Assembly (NCBI RefSeq): GCF_000058485.1
Contig: NC_008278.1
Span: 6,442,962-6,506,961, forward strand
Direction: 5' to 3'
DNA: 64,000 nucleotides
Source of the DNA: Frankia alni ACN14a
Lineage (GTDB): Bacteria; Actinomycetota; Actinomycetes; Frankiales; Frankiaceae
Numbering within the stretch: position 1 is the first letter of the stretch; every line of letters begins with the position of its first letter. The position numbers were made by a program, and so were the translations under genes. Below are positions 49,872-58,231 of the stretch, piece after piece. The notes beneath the pieces were generated by a model. It saw only the letters and a program-made list of their open reading frames with translations. It was not told the origin of the DNA and ran no database searches.

Positions 49872-50051
49872 ATGTACTTCACCGACCGAGGCATCGAGGA
49901 GCTCGCCGACCGCCGCGGCGCGGAGACGGTGACCTACGAGGGGCTCGCCGACTCGCTGCGGGCGTTCGTCGACGTCCATCCGGAGTTCGAGGAGGCCGTC
50001 GAGCGCCTCGCCACCTGGCTCGCCCGCCCCGACGACGACGCCGACCTCTGA
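49872..50051 (+). CDS. DUF6104 family small protein
   Basis: A 59-residue protein starting MYFTDRGIEELADRRG, preceded by GGGAGCGG. The sequence has the pattern of small actinobacterial DUF6104 proteins that commonly follow kgd: VTYEGLADSLRAFVDVHPEFE and VERLATWLAR with an acidic tail. It is predicted to be cytosolic and helical. Its function is unknown, and conserved position beside kgd suggests a link to it. Confidence 0.85.
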   Translation: MYFTDRGIEELADRRGAETVTYEGLADSLRAFVDVHPEFEEAVERLATWLARPDDDADL

Positions 50052-50066
50052 GCCCCGGCCGGGGCC

Positions 50067-50110
50067 GTCAGGGCGTCAGGGCGTCAGGGCGTCAGGGCGT
50101 CAGGGCGTCA
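50067..50110. repeat. 8-bp tandem repeat overlapping a stop codon
   Basis: The unit GTCAGGGC is repeated five and a half times. The last units carry the TGA stop of the oxidoreductase gene on the minus strand (50100-50102), so copy-number change would not alter that protein but would change the short gap between the convergent genes. Confidence 0.9.
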
Positions 50111-51074
50111 GCACCAGCTTGCCGAAGACGTCCCCGCCGGCGAGCTGCTCGAACGCCGCGCGCGCCGCGGACAGCGGGCGCACCTGGTGCACGGGCGGGC
50201 GGACGCCGGTGCGCTCCAGGAAGGCGAGCAGATCGACGAGCTCGTCGCGGCTACCCATCGTGGAGCCCACGACGGACAGCTGCAGGAAGAAGATCCGGGT
50301 GAGCTCGGCCGGCGGGTTCGGGCCGCTGGTCGCGCCGGAGACGACGATGCGCCCGCCCGGCCGCAGGGACTTCACCGAATGGCTCCAGGTGGCGGCGCCG
50401 ACGGTTTCGATGACGGCGTCGACCCGCTTCGGCAGCCGGGCGCCGGACTCGAACGCGCCGTCGGCGCCGAGAGCCGTGGCCCGCGCCCGCTTGCCCTCGT
50501 CCCGCGAGGTGACGAACACGGTGTGCCCCGCGGCCTTGCCGATCAGCAGGGCGGCGGTCGCCACCCCGCCGCCGGCGCCCTGGACGAGCAGAGTCCCGCC
50601 GCCGGCCGCCGGCAGGCCCGCTCGGGACACCACCATCCGGTAGGCCGTGAGCCAGGCGGTCGGCAGGCACGCAGCCTCCTCCCACGTCAGCCCGGCGGGC
50701 TTCGGCACGAGGTTGCGCCGGGGCACCGCGACCCGCTCGGCGAGGGTGCCCGGATGCAGTTCGGACAGTAGGGTTCGCCGCGGGTCCAGCGTCTCGTCGC
50801 CGGCCCCCGCAGCCGGATCACCGATCACCGCGTGCACGACGACCTCCTCCCCCTCGGCGGTCACCCCGGCGGCGTCACAGCCGAGGATCATCGGGAGGCG
50901 GTCGGCCGGCAGGCCCACTCCGCGCAGACTGAAGAGGTCGTGATGGTTCAGCGAGGCGGCCCGCACCGTGACGGTGGCCCACCCGTCCGGCGGCGCGGGC
51001 TCAGGCTGCTCGCCGAGGGACAGACCGTCGAGAGGGGCATCGGGATGCAGGGAAACCGCGGCGGCTGCGAGCAC
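50100..51074 (-). CDS. Zinc-type alcohol dehydrogenase-like / quinone oxidoreductase (MDR family)
   Basis: The 324-residue protein is a medium-chain dehydrogenase/reductase: RAASLNHHDLFSLRGVG, LGCDAAGVT, PKPAGLTWEEAACLPTAWLTAYRM and the NADPH motif LLVQGAGGGVATAAL (about 163-177). It lacks the structural-zinc four-Cys lobe, so it is nearer to the quinone reductase or zinc-free enoyl reductase branch. The GTG start at 51074 is used. The substrate is unknown. It is convergent with the DUF6104 gene. Confidence 0.88.
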   Translation of the reverse strand: MLAAAAVSLHPDAPLDGLSLGEQPEPAPPDGWATVTVRAASLNHHDLFSLRGVGLPADRLPMILGCDAAGVTAEGEEVVVHAVIGDPAAGAGDETLDPRRTLLSELHPGTLAERVAVPRRNLVPKPAGLTWEEAACLPTAWLTAYRMVVSRAGLPAAGGGTLLVQGAGGGVATAALLIGKAAGHTVFVTSRDEGKRARATALGADGAFESGARLPKRVDAVIETVGAATWSHSVKSLRPGGRIVVSGATSGPNPPAELTRIFFLQLSVVGSTMGSRDELVDLLAFLERTGVRPPVHQVRPLSAARAAFEQLAGGDVFGKLVLTP

Positions 51075-51253
51075 CCCACGAACCTACGACCGCCCGGTCG
51101 CGGGCGCGAGCGACGCGAGGCGGCCGCAAGGGGGATGCCGGGGTCAATTCCGACGAACAGGGATCATCCGCCCCGGTCCGCGCGTCCCCGGGTCCGTTGT
51201 GCTGAACTCATCGCCGTGGGTACGACAAGCGTGGACGGTGCGGTGAACAAACC

Positions 51254-51499
51254 GTGGTGACCCGGGATGACCCGTCGGAGACGCCCCCGCGGCGCGGCGC
51301 GCACCGGCGGCTGAGCTTCCGCCGCCGGCACGTCGTCCCGATCCCGGAGGCACCCGCCACGGTCATGGTCGACGGCACACCGGTCATCACCGTCATGTCG
51401 GCGGACTTCGTCTGCTGCTCCTACAAGGGCTGCGGGACGCTCCGCCCGCTCGACGACGCCGTCGAGCACCGGCCCTGCCAGGGGTGCGGCCGCGTCTGA
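51254..51499 (+). CDS. Small zinc-ribbon-like protein
   Basis: An 81-residue basic protein. The N-terminal 30 residues are Arg-rich (RRGAHRRLSFRRRHVV). The C-terminal half has C-C-x4-C and C-x2-C (FVCCSYKGCG, RPCQGCG), likely a zinc knuckle. A GTG at 51254 or 51257 starts it, without a clear ribosome-binding site, so it might be leaderless. I do not recognise the family. It is followed by a bidirectional terminator. Confidence 0.6.
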   Translation: MVTRDDPSETPPRRGAHRRLSFRRRHVVPIPEAPATVMVDGTPVITVMSADFVCCSYKGCGTLRPLDDAVEHRPCQGCGRV

Positions 51500-51537
51500 G
51501 GACGCGCCCGCTCGGGCCCTGCTCCGCCGTGGACGAC

Positions 51538-51571
51538 GGGGACCCCGCAGGCGGCTGCCCGCGGGGTCCCC
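51538..51571. terminator. Bidirectional terminator between convergent genes
   Basis: GGGGACCCCGC and GCGGGGTCCCC are perfect 11-base arms with a 12-base loop, located between the small zinc-ribbon gene (plus) and malic enzyme (minus), serving both. Confidence 0.8.
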
Positions 51572-51590
51572 GACCGTCCGGGATCTTCCG

Positions 51591-52820
51591 TCAGCGCCGG
51601 GCGACCCCGTCGGCCCGGGCGGCCGCGGCGACCGCCGCGGAGACGGCCGGAGCCACCCGGGGGTCGAACACGCTCGGGATGATGAGGTCGTCGGCCAGCT
51701 CGTCGGCGATCACATCGGCGAGCGCCGTGGCGGCGGCGAGCTTCATGCCCTCCGTCACCCGGCTGGCCCGCACGTCGAGCGCACCGCGGAACACCCCGGG
51801 GAACGCCAGCACGTTGTTGATCTGGTTGGGGTAGTCGCTGCGCCCGGTGGCGACGATGCGGGCGTACTTGTGGGCGATCGCGGGCTCCACCTCGGGGTCC
51901 GGGTTCGCCATCGCGAAGATGATCGCCTCGGGCGCCATGGTGGCGACCGCCTCCTCCGGCACCTGCCCGGAGGACAGACCGAGGAACACGTCCGCGCCGC
52001 GCAGCGCGTCGGTGATCGAACCGGTCAGGCCGGCGGAGTTGGTCTCGGCGGCGAGCGCGGCCTTCACCGAGGTGAGGGCCTCGCGGCCGGGGTAGATGAT
52101 GCCGCGGCTGTCCCCCACCGCGATGTCGCCGATGCCGGCGGCCAGCAGGATGCGGGTCACCGCCACTCCGGCCGCCCCCGCGCCGGACACCACGGCACGC
52201 AGGTCGCCGAGGGTGCGACCGGTCAGCTTGGCGGCGTTCTCCAACGCGGCCAGGGCGACGATCGCGGTGCCGTGCTGGTCGTCGTGGAAGACCGGGATGT
52301 CGACGCGCTCCTGCAGGAGGCGCTCGATCGCGAAGCACCGCGGCGCCGAGATGTCCTCGAGGTTGATTCCACCGAAGCTCGGCGCGAGCCGGACGACGGT
52401 CTCGACGATCTCCTCGACGTCGGTGCAGGCGAGCGCGAGCGGGACGGCGTCGACGCCGCCGAAGTGCTTGAACAGGGCCGCCTTGCCCTCCATGACCGGC
52501 AGGGAACCCAGAGGGCCGATGTCACCGAGGCCGAGCACGGCGGTCCCGTCGGTGACGACTGCGACGGTGTTGGACCGCCAGGTGTAGTCGTCGGCAAGCG
52601 CCGGCGTCTCGGCGATCGCCGTGCACACCCGCGCGACCCCGGGAGTGTAGGCCAGCGAGAGGTCCTCGCGGTTCTCCAGGGGGACGGTGAGCGCGATGCC
52701 GATCTTACCGCCGCGGTGCAGGGCGAAGGCGGGATCGTCGTCGGACGGGCGCGGGCTGACCCCGGCCAGTTCCGACGCGGCGGTGGAGTCGAGGGTCGAG
52801 TGGTCAGTGGTTGCGGTCAC
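51591..52820 (-). CDS. NAD(P)-dependent malic enzyme
   Basis: The 409-residue protein oxidatively decarboxylates malate to pyruvate. Family blocks are [13 protein letters not shown], the substrate lysine region [52 protein letters not shown], the NAD-binding [17 protein letters not shown] and [12 protein letters not shown]. The length fits the bacterial short form without a PTA domain. GTG 52820 has GAGGAG nine bases upstream; longer in-frame starts have no family match. Confidence 0.95.
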   Translation of the reverse strand: MTATTDHSTLDSTAASELAGVSPRPSDDDPAFALHRGGKIGIALTVPLENREDLSLAYTPGVARVCTAIAETPALADDYTWRSNTVAVVTDGTAVLGLGDIGPLGSLPVMEGKAALFKHFGGVDAVPLALACTDVEEIVETVVRLAPSFGGINLEDISAPRCFAIERLLQERVDIPVFHDDQHGTAIVALAALENAAKLTGRTLGDLRAVVSGAGAAGVAVTRILLAAGIGDIAVGDSRGIIYPGREALTSVKAALAAETNSAGLTGSITDALRGADVFLGLSSGQVPEEAVATMAPEAIIFAMANPDPEVEPAIAHKYARIVATGRSDYPNQINNVLAFPGVFRGALDVRASRVTEGMKLAAATALADVIADELADDLIIPSVFDPRVAPAVSAAVAAAARADGVARR

Positions 52821-53212
52821 GGAGATTGCTCCTCGGACATGCCGCCGGTGGCCCCGTGGGCGATCGTGGTACCACCTGGGCGGCGCTACAAGACGCCCGC
52901 CCTCCGTGCGTGCCGTGTCCGCAGGAGGGCGGGCCTGAGCGGCCCCACTCCACGATGTTTGGTGATCGTGCAGCGGGACGAGCGCCCGGGGGTTGCCCGG
53001 GGTTACATCCAATATCGCACGCCGACCCGCTCCAGCTCTCGCCGAAGGTTCGCCCACGGTGAACCTCGGACGAACCTCACCGCAACGCAAACGAAACATG
53101 TCGACACGGAGCGGGTGTGCGAGCGTAGCGAAGACGTCACATGATCAGGGTTTGGTGCACTCGGACACCGCCCACATCACGTAACGCTCCGCCCGAATCC
53201 TGGAGGTCATCA
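52821..53212. promoter_or_regulatory. Divergent leader region malic enzyme / amino-acid ABC operon (392 bp)
   Basis: No gene is seen here. It contains a perfect 11-bp stem-loop at 52895-52934 (GCCCGCCCTCC / GGAGGGCGGGC, 18-base loop), which would lie in the 5' leader of the malic enzyme transcript and could act as an attenuator or mRNA stabiliser. Near 53045-53080 is a GAACCTC direct repeat (GAACCTCGGACGAACCTC). The ABC operon start has TGGAGGTC upstream. Confidence 0.45.
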
Positions 53213-54124
53213 GTGCACAGCGGCGTTTTTCGTCATGGTGCGAGGATATCTGCCCTGGTCATGAGCCTCGCGTTGCTGACGATCGCGGCGGGCTGTGGCG
53301 ATGATGACTCCGACTCCACGGTCACCCCGGCGACGGCCACCGCCGCTGACAGCGTCATCGCAGGTCAACTACCCCAAAGCAGTCGCGACAAGGGGACGCT
53401 CACGGTGGCCACCGACCCGTCCTACGCGCCGAACGAGTTCTTCGACACGGACGGAAAAACCATCATCGGAATGGATATCGACCTGGCCCGCGCACTCGGC
53501 GGTGTCCTGGGTCTCAAGGTCCAGCCCACGCAGGTGGTCTTCGACTCGATCCTGCCCGGTCTCGCCTCCGGCCGATATGACGTCGGCATGTCGTCGTTCA
53601 CCGACACCAAAGAGCGGGAGAAGCAGGTCGACTTCGTGACCTACTACTCCGCGGGCACCTCCTTCATGACCCGCGGCGAGGACGGCGCGGAGATCGCCAC
53701 GCTGGCCGACCTGTGCGGACACACGGTGGCGGTGGAGACCGGCACCACCCAGCAGACCGACGCCGGCGACCAGAGCGGCCGGTGCACGGCCGCGGGCAAG
53801 CCCAAGGTCACCGTCCAGAACTACGACGACCAGAACGGCGCCAACCTGGCCCTCACCTCGGGCCGCGCCGAGGTGTCGATGGCGGACTCCCCGGTCGCCG
53901 ACTACCAGGCGAAGCTGTCCGGCGGAAAGATCCGGATCGTGGGGAAGCCCTACGGGACCGCGCCCTACGGCATCGCCGTGCCGAAGAACTCCGGCCTGGC
54001 CGCCCCGCTGCGCGCCGCCATGGCGAAGCTGATCGACGACGGCTCCTACGCGAAGATCCTCGACCGATGGGGGGTCCGTGACGGGGCCATCAGCGACCCG
54101 CGGCTCAACGGCGCGGCCGGATGA
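53213..54124 (+). CDS. Amino-acid ABC transporter substrate-binding lipoprotein
   Basis: A 303-residue SBP_bac_3 protein. The signal peptide ends in the lipobox I-A-A-G-C (Cys28), so it is anchored outside the membrane. The periplasmic-binding fold follows: LTVATDPSYAPNEFFDTDGKTIIGMDIDLARALG, VVFDSILPGLASGRYDVGMSSFTDTKERE and AVETGTTQQ. GTG 53213 follows GGAGG by eight bases. The permease start overlaps its stop (ATGA). The specificity is probably polar amino acids; it cannot be set more closely. Confidence 0.93.
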   Translation: MHSGVFRHGARISALVMSLALLTIAAGCGDDDSDSTVTPATATAADSVIAGQLPQSSRDKGTLTVATDPSYAPNEFFDTDGKTIIGMDIDLARALGGVLGLKVQPTQVVFDSILPGLASGRYDVGMSSFTDTKEREKQVDFVTYYSAGTSFMTRGEDGAEIATLADLCGHTVAVETGTTQQTDAGDQSGRCTAAGKPKVTVQNYDDQNGANLALTSGRAEVSMADSPVADYQAKLSGGKIRIVGKPYGTAPYGIAVPKNSGLAAPLRAAMAKLIDDGSYAKILDRWGVRDGAISDPRLNGAAG

Positions 54125-55122
54125 CGGCCGCGGACGCCCCGCCGCCCGGCGCCCCGCCGCCCGGCGCCCCGCCGCCCCCGCCCGGCGCCGCGCCGACCGC
54201 CGAGCCCGCCCTCGCCGCCGAACCCGCCCTCGCCGCCGAAGCCGCGCCCGCCGCCGAAGCCGCGCCCCCCGTGGCCGGGGGGGACGTCGACGCCGTGCCG
54301 CTGCGCCATCCCGGCCGGTGGGCCGCGGGTGTGGTCATCCTGGTCCTCGCCGCGATGGGGGTGCACTCCCTCGTCACCAACCCGCATTTCCAGTGGGGCA
54401 CCGTCGGCGACTACCTGTTCGCCGAGCCGGTGCTGCGCGGCCTGTGGGCCACCGTCTACCTGACGGTGATCGCGATGGCGATCGGGATCGTCGGCGGAAT
54501 CGTGCTGGCCATCCTGCGGATGTCGCCGAACCCGGTCGTGGCCGGCGCCGCCTGGCTGTACATCTGGTTCTTCCGGGGCACCCCGCTGCTGGTACAGATC
54601 CTGTTCTGGAGCTTCGTCGGCGCGCTGTACCCCCGGCTTTCGCTCGGAATACCGTTCGGGCCGAGCTTCGTCTCCGGCGACGCCAACCACATCGTGCCGC
54701 TGTTCGCCGCGGCGGTGCTCGGGCTCGGCCTCAACGAGGCCGCCTACATGGCCGAGATCGTGCGCGCCGGCATCAACGGCGTCGACGCGGGCCAGACCGA
54801 GGCGGCGTCCGCGCTCGGCATGTCCCGGGCGCTGGCCCTGCGGCGCATCGTGCTGCCGCAGGCCATGCGGACGATCATCCCACCCACCGGCAACGAGACC
54901 ATCTCGATGCTCAAGACGACCTCCCTGGTGAGCGTGATCTCCTACAACGAACTGCTCAACGCCACGCGCATCGTCTACGCCCGCACCTTCCAGACGATCC
55001 CGCTGTTGATCGTGGCGGCGCTGTGGTATCTCGCCCTGACCTCGGTGCTCACGCTCGGCCAGCACCAGCTCGAGCGCCGTTTCGCCCGCGGCACCCTGCC
55101 CGGCGCCGGGGACCGCCGGTGA
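54121..55122 (+). CDS. Polar amino-acid ABC transporter permease
   Basis: The 333-residue protein begins with an unusual 60-residue Ala/Pro/Gly/Glu tail (GAPPPGAPPP, EPALAAEPALAAE repeats) before the first membrane helix. It then follows the HisM/GlnP pattern: LRGLWATVYLTVIAM, FFRGTPLLVQILFW and the EAA loop GLNEAAYMAEIVRAGINGVDAGQTEAASALGM, ending LERRF. It is a single permease, so it should work as a homodimer. Starts and stops overlap with both neighbours. Confidence 0.93.
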   Translation: MTAADAPPPGAPPPGAPPPPPGAAPTAEPALAAEPALAAEAAPAAEAAPPVAGGDVDAVPLRHPGRWAAGVVILVLAAMGVHSLVTNPHFQWGTVGDYLFAEPVLRGLWATVYLTVIAMAIGIVGGIVLAILRMSPNPVVAGAAWLYIWFFRGTPLLVQILFWSFVGALYPRLSLGIPFGPSFVSGDANHIVPLFAAAVLGLGLNEAAYMAEIVRAGINGVDAGQTEAASALGMSRALALRRIVLPQAMRTIIPPTGNETISMLKTTSLVSVISYNELLNATRIVYARTFQTIPLLIVAALWYLALTSVLTLGQHQLERRFARGTLPGAGDRR

Positions 55123-55892
55123 GCGGCAGCGCGGTGCCGATGGTCCGCGCCGAGCGGGTGCGCAAGTCCTTCGGCCAGCACGCCGCCCTTCGGGAGGTCT
55201 CCCTGACCGTGGTCCCCGGCGAGGTGACCTGCCTGATCGGGCCATCCGGATCCGGGAAGACCACGTTCCTGCGCTGCATCAACCACCTGGAGCGGATCAG
55301 TGGCGGCCGGCTGGAGGTCGACGGGGAGCTCGTCGGTTACCGCGAGCACCGTGGGCGGATCCGGGAGCTGCGGCCCCGCGACATCGCCCGCAAGCGCCAG
55401 GAGATCGGGATGGTGTTCCAGCGGTTCAACCTCTTCCCGCACCTGACCGCCCTGGAGAACATCATCGAGGCCCCGGTCCGGGTGCGCGCCGAGCGGCGAT
55501 CCGAGGCGGTCGACCGGGGCCGGGCGTTGCTGGCCCGGGTGGGCCTCGCCGATCGGGCCGGCGCCTATCCCGCGGAGCTCTCCGGCGGGCAGCAGCAGCG
55601 GGTCGCGATCGCCCGGGCGCTGGCGATGCGTCCCAAGCTGATGCTGTTCGACGAGCCGACCTCCGCGCTCGACCCCGAGCTGGTCGGCGAGGTGCTGGAG
55701 ATCATGCGCCAGCTCGCCGCCGAGGGGATGACGATGATCGTGGTGACGCACGAGCTCGGGTTCGCCCGCCAGGCGGCCGACACCGTCGTCTTCATGGACG
55801 CCGGCACGGTCGTCGAGTCCGGGCCGCCGGCCACCCTGCTCACCGCGCCGGCGCACGAGCGCACCCGCGCCTTCCTGTCCAAGGTGCTCTAG
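55119..55892 (+). CDS. Polar amino-acid ABC transporter ATP-binding protein
   Basis: The 257-residue ATPase has Walker [10 protein letters not shown], the Q-loop in [14 protein letters not shown], signature [17 protein letters not shown], Walker [15 protein letters not shown] and the switch His in VTHELGFA. The sequence is of the GlnQ/HisP class. The GTG start overlaps the permease stop (GTGA). An ATG at 55140 is a possible shorter start. Confidence 0.94.
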   Translation: MSGSAVPMVRAERVRKSFGQHAALREVSLTVVPGEVTCLIGPSGSGKTTFLRCINHLERISGGRLEVDGELVGYREHRGRIRELRPRDIARKRQEIGMVFQRFNLFPHLTALENIIEAPVRVRAERRSEAVDRGRALLARVGLADRAGAYPAELSGGQQQRVAIARALAMRPKLMLFDEPTSALDPELVGEVLEIMRQLAAEGMTMIVVTHELGFARQAADTVVFMDAGTVVESGPPATLLTAPAHERTRAFLSKVL

Positions 55893-56025
55893 CTTCACGA
55901 CGGACTCCGGCCGCACCACCACCGGAGCCGGCGCTCCGCACGAGCCACACCTGAGCACCAACGCGCGCCGACCCGACGGTCCGGCCTGCTGGGAGGCAAC
56001 CGGTCGAACCGGTACCTTCGCTGTC

Positions 56026-56652
56026 GTGGAGATCAGCGAACTATCGGTTCCGGACGCCTGGGTGTTCACCCCTCGTCAGCACTCCGACAGCCGCGGGACC
56101 TTCCTGGAGTGGTTCCGCTCCGACGCTCTTGCCGAGGTCGTGGGCCATCCGCTGACCCTGTCGCAGGCCAATCACAGCGTCAGCCGGGCCGGGACGCTTC
56201 GCGGCGTGCACTACGCTCAGGTGCCACCCAGTCAGGCGAAGTACGTGACCTGCGTACGCGGGCGGGTGCTCGACTGCGTCGTCGACATCCGCACCGGATC
56301 GCCAACGTTCGGCACCTTCGCCGCGGTCCTGCTCGACGACGTCGACCGGCGCGGCCTGTACGTCTCGGAAGGTCTGGGGCACGCCTTCATGGCGCTGACC
56401 GACGACGCGGCGATCTCCTACCTGTGCTCGACGCCCTACACCCCCGGCCGCGAACACGGCGTCGACCCGCTCGACCCCGATCTGGCCCTGCCCTGGCCCG
56501 ACGACCTCACGCCGCTGCTGTCGGAGAAGGACGCCGCCGCCCCCTCCCTGAAGGAGGCCGAGTCGGCGGGCCTGCTGCCCACCTACCGCGACTGCCGGGC
56601 CTTCTACGACGAGCTACGCGCCGCCGGCGCCATGGCGGGCGGATCGCGATGA
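56026..56652 (+). CDS. dTDP-4-dehydrorhamnose 3,5-epimerase family protein (RmlC-like)
   Basis: The 208-residue cupin has the RmlC signatures DSRGTFLEWFRSD, LSQANHSVSRAGTLRGVHYAQVPPSQAKYVTCVRGRVLDCVVDIR, SEGLGHAFMAL and YLCSTPYTPGREHGVDPLDP. The catalytic His in RGVHY is present. Rhamnose genes rmlA/B/D are not adjacent, so the sugar may be another dTDP-deoxyhexose. GTG 56026 starts it. Its stop overlaps the GNAT gene. Confidence 0.9.
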   Translation: MEISELSVPDAWVFTPRQHSDSRGTFLEWFRSDALAEVVGHPLTLSQANHSVSRAGTLRGVHYAQVPPSQAKYVTCVRGRVLDCVVDIRTGSPTFGTFAAVLLDDVDRRGLYVSEGLGHAFMALTDDAAISYLCSTPYTPGREHGVDPLDPDLALPWPDDLTPLLSEKDAAAPSLKEAESAGLLPTYRDCRAFYDELRAAGAMAGGSR

Positions 56653-57332
56653 TCCGGGTGGCCGGCCCCGGCGACGTCGAGGCCATCCTGGAACTCGTCC
56701 GGGCGCTGGCCGCCTACGAGCGCGAGGCGGACCAGGTCACCATGACCCCGGCCGAGCTGCAGGCCGCCCTGTTCGGCCCGATCCCGGCCGCCTACTGCCT
56801 CGTGGCCACGGCGGACCAGCCACCCGCGGGTGCTACCCCGACCGGGGGACCACCCCCGTCCGGGGGACCACCCGCAACCGATGGTGCGCCTCCGACCGGC
56901 GGCACGACGGCGACCGGCGGCACGACGGCGACCGGTGGTGCGCCTGCGACCGGCGGTGCGCCTGCGACGGGCGCGGACCGTCCGCCCCCGATCGTGGGCT
57001 TCGCGATCTGGCATCCCACCTTCTCCACCTGGACTGGCCAGTCCGGCATGTACCTGATCGACCTGTTCGTGCAACCGGGGCACCGCCGCAGCGGCCACGG
57101 CCGGGCGCTGCTCGCCGCGCTCGCCACGGTCTGCGCCACCCGCGGCTACCGGCGGCTCGAATGGGCCGTGCTCGACTGGAACACCCCGGCGCAGGCGTTC
57201 TACCGCTCGTTGGCGGCGCGGCCGCTGACCGGGTGGTCGACCTGGCGGGTGGACGGCGACGCCCTCACCGATCTCGCCGCTCTGGCCCGCCCGCGCCCGT
57301 GCACCGGGACCGGCACCGGCGATCCGTCCTGA
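56649..57332 (+). CDS. GNAT family N-acetyltransferase
   Basis: The 227-residue protein is a GNAT enzyme: IRVAGPGDVEAILELVRALAAYE, then YLIDLFVQPGHRRSGHGRALLAALATVC (acetyl-CoA loop) and RLEWAVLDWNTPAQAFYRSLAA. Between strands 2 and 3 sits an insertion of about 55 residues of Gly/Thr/Pro repeats (TGG, ATGGAP units), encoded by tandem 15/30-bp repeats. It resembles the diamine/thialysine acetyltransferase branch (SAT type). It is coupled to the RmlC gene by ATGA. Confidence 0.87.
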   Translation: MIRVAGPGDVEAILELVRALAAYEREADQVTMTPAELQAALFGPIPAAYCLVATADQPPAGATPTGGPPPSGGPPATDGAPPTGGTTATGGTTATGGAPATGGAPATGADRPPPIVGFAIWHPTFSTWTGQSGMYLIDLFVQPGHRRSGHGRALLAALATVCATRGYRRLEWAVLDWNTPAQAFYRSLAARPLTGWSTWRVDGDALTDLAALARPRPCTGTGTGDPS

Positions 57333-57694
57333 TCTCGCCGGGTTGGCCCGGATCGGGCCCGGCTCGGCGGTTCGTCTCCGTTCTCGGCCCCGCGCACCCG
57401 GCCGGGACCGGCACCGGCCAGGCACGGAAAGAGGCCGCCGGTGCGGGCTTACGATCACCCGACCTGCGGGACCCACCGGCGGCTGGGTACGGTGGAGGCG
57501 GTGGCCGTCGCCGGCCGCCGACGGAGCGGATCGCGAGCGGCCATGAGGGACGTCACGGCCGCCGCGCAGATGCATGATGCCGTCGGTGGACGGGAAGGCA
57601 GTCATTCACAACATCATCGTTCGGCCGGCTCCGGCCGGCGGACCACCCGCGAGGGTTCCTCCTCGCACTACGCAGGCTCTTTGGGGGTAGGAAC
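57333..57694 (+). promoter_or_regulatory. Region upstream of the anti-sigma/sigma operon (362 bp)
   Basis: No gene is supported here. The final bases TTTGGGGGTAGGAAC before GTG 57695 provide the ribosome-binding site. I looked for a SigB/F-type GTTT-N15-GGGTA promoter; GGGGTAG is present, but no suitably spaced GTTT. Confidence 0.35.
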
Positions 57695-58231
57695 GTGGAT
57701 CCGACGCCTTCGACCGGCGGCGCGGAGAACTCCGACACCATCGACAGCCAAACCGCCCATTCCGGCGGACTGCGCGACGTCGTCGCGCTCACCCTGCCCG
57801 CGGCCAGTGCCTACCTGACCGTGCTGCGCACGGCCACGGCCTCCCTCGCGGCTCGGCTCGACTTCACCCTCGACGACATCGAGGACCTGCGGATCGCCGT
57901 GGACGAGGCGTGCGCGCTGCTGCTCGTCTCCGCGGTGCCCGGGTCGTCGCTCGACTGCACGTTCACGCTCTCGCCCGGAGTGATGCACGTGCTGGTGACG
58001 GTCGAGAGCCTCGACGGCGAGCCGCCGTCCGAGGACACCTTCGCCTGGACGGTCCTCAAGGCCCTCGCGGGCGATGTCGACACCTCCACCGGCCCGGGCA
58101 ACAAGGTGAGCATCACGCTGCAGAAGCGCCGGGGCGTGCGGGCGGATCTCGGCGAGCCGCCGGCGGGGCACGTCCGCGGATCGGGTGCCGCCGACCAGAC
58201 ACCACTGGGTGACGCGGTAGGTACACCGTGA
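57695..58231 (+). CDS. Anti-sigma factor, RsbW/SpoIIAB-like ATPase
   Basis: The 178-residue protein matches HATPase_c_2 anti-sigma kinases: VVALTLPAASAYLTVLRTATASLAARLDFTLDDIEDLRIAVDEACALLL (helix with the N-box Asp/Glu region) and TFAWTVLKALAGDVD near the end, with a degenerate G-box. It should bind the sigma factor encoded next to it and release it after anti-anti-sigma signalling. No RsbV-type gene lies here. The sigma start overlaps its stop (GTGA). Confidence 0.87.
   Translation: MDPTPSTGGAENSDTIDSQTAHSGGLRDVVALTLPAASAYLTVLRTATASLAARLDFTLDDIEDLRIAVDEACALLLVSAVPGSSLDCTFTLSPGVMHVLVTVESLDGEPPSEDTFAWTVLKALAGDVDTSTGPGNKVSITLQKRRGVRADLGEPPAGHVRGSGAADQTPLGDAVGTP

Noticed and set aside
50067-50110. 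Short regular repeat as a possible CRISPR or origin iteron
   Set aside because: The 8-bp unit has no spacers and no dnaA/rep or cas gene nearby; it is a simple tandem repeat.
56109-56648. Upstream extension of the GNAT frame
   Set aside because: It runs in another frame through the RmlC-like gene; the ATGA overlap at 56649 marks the true start.
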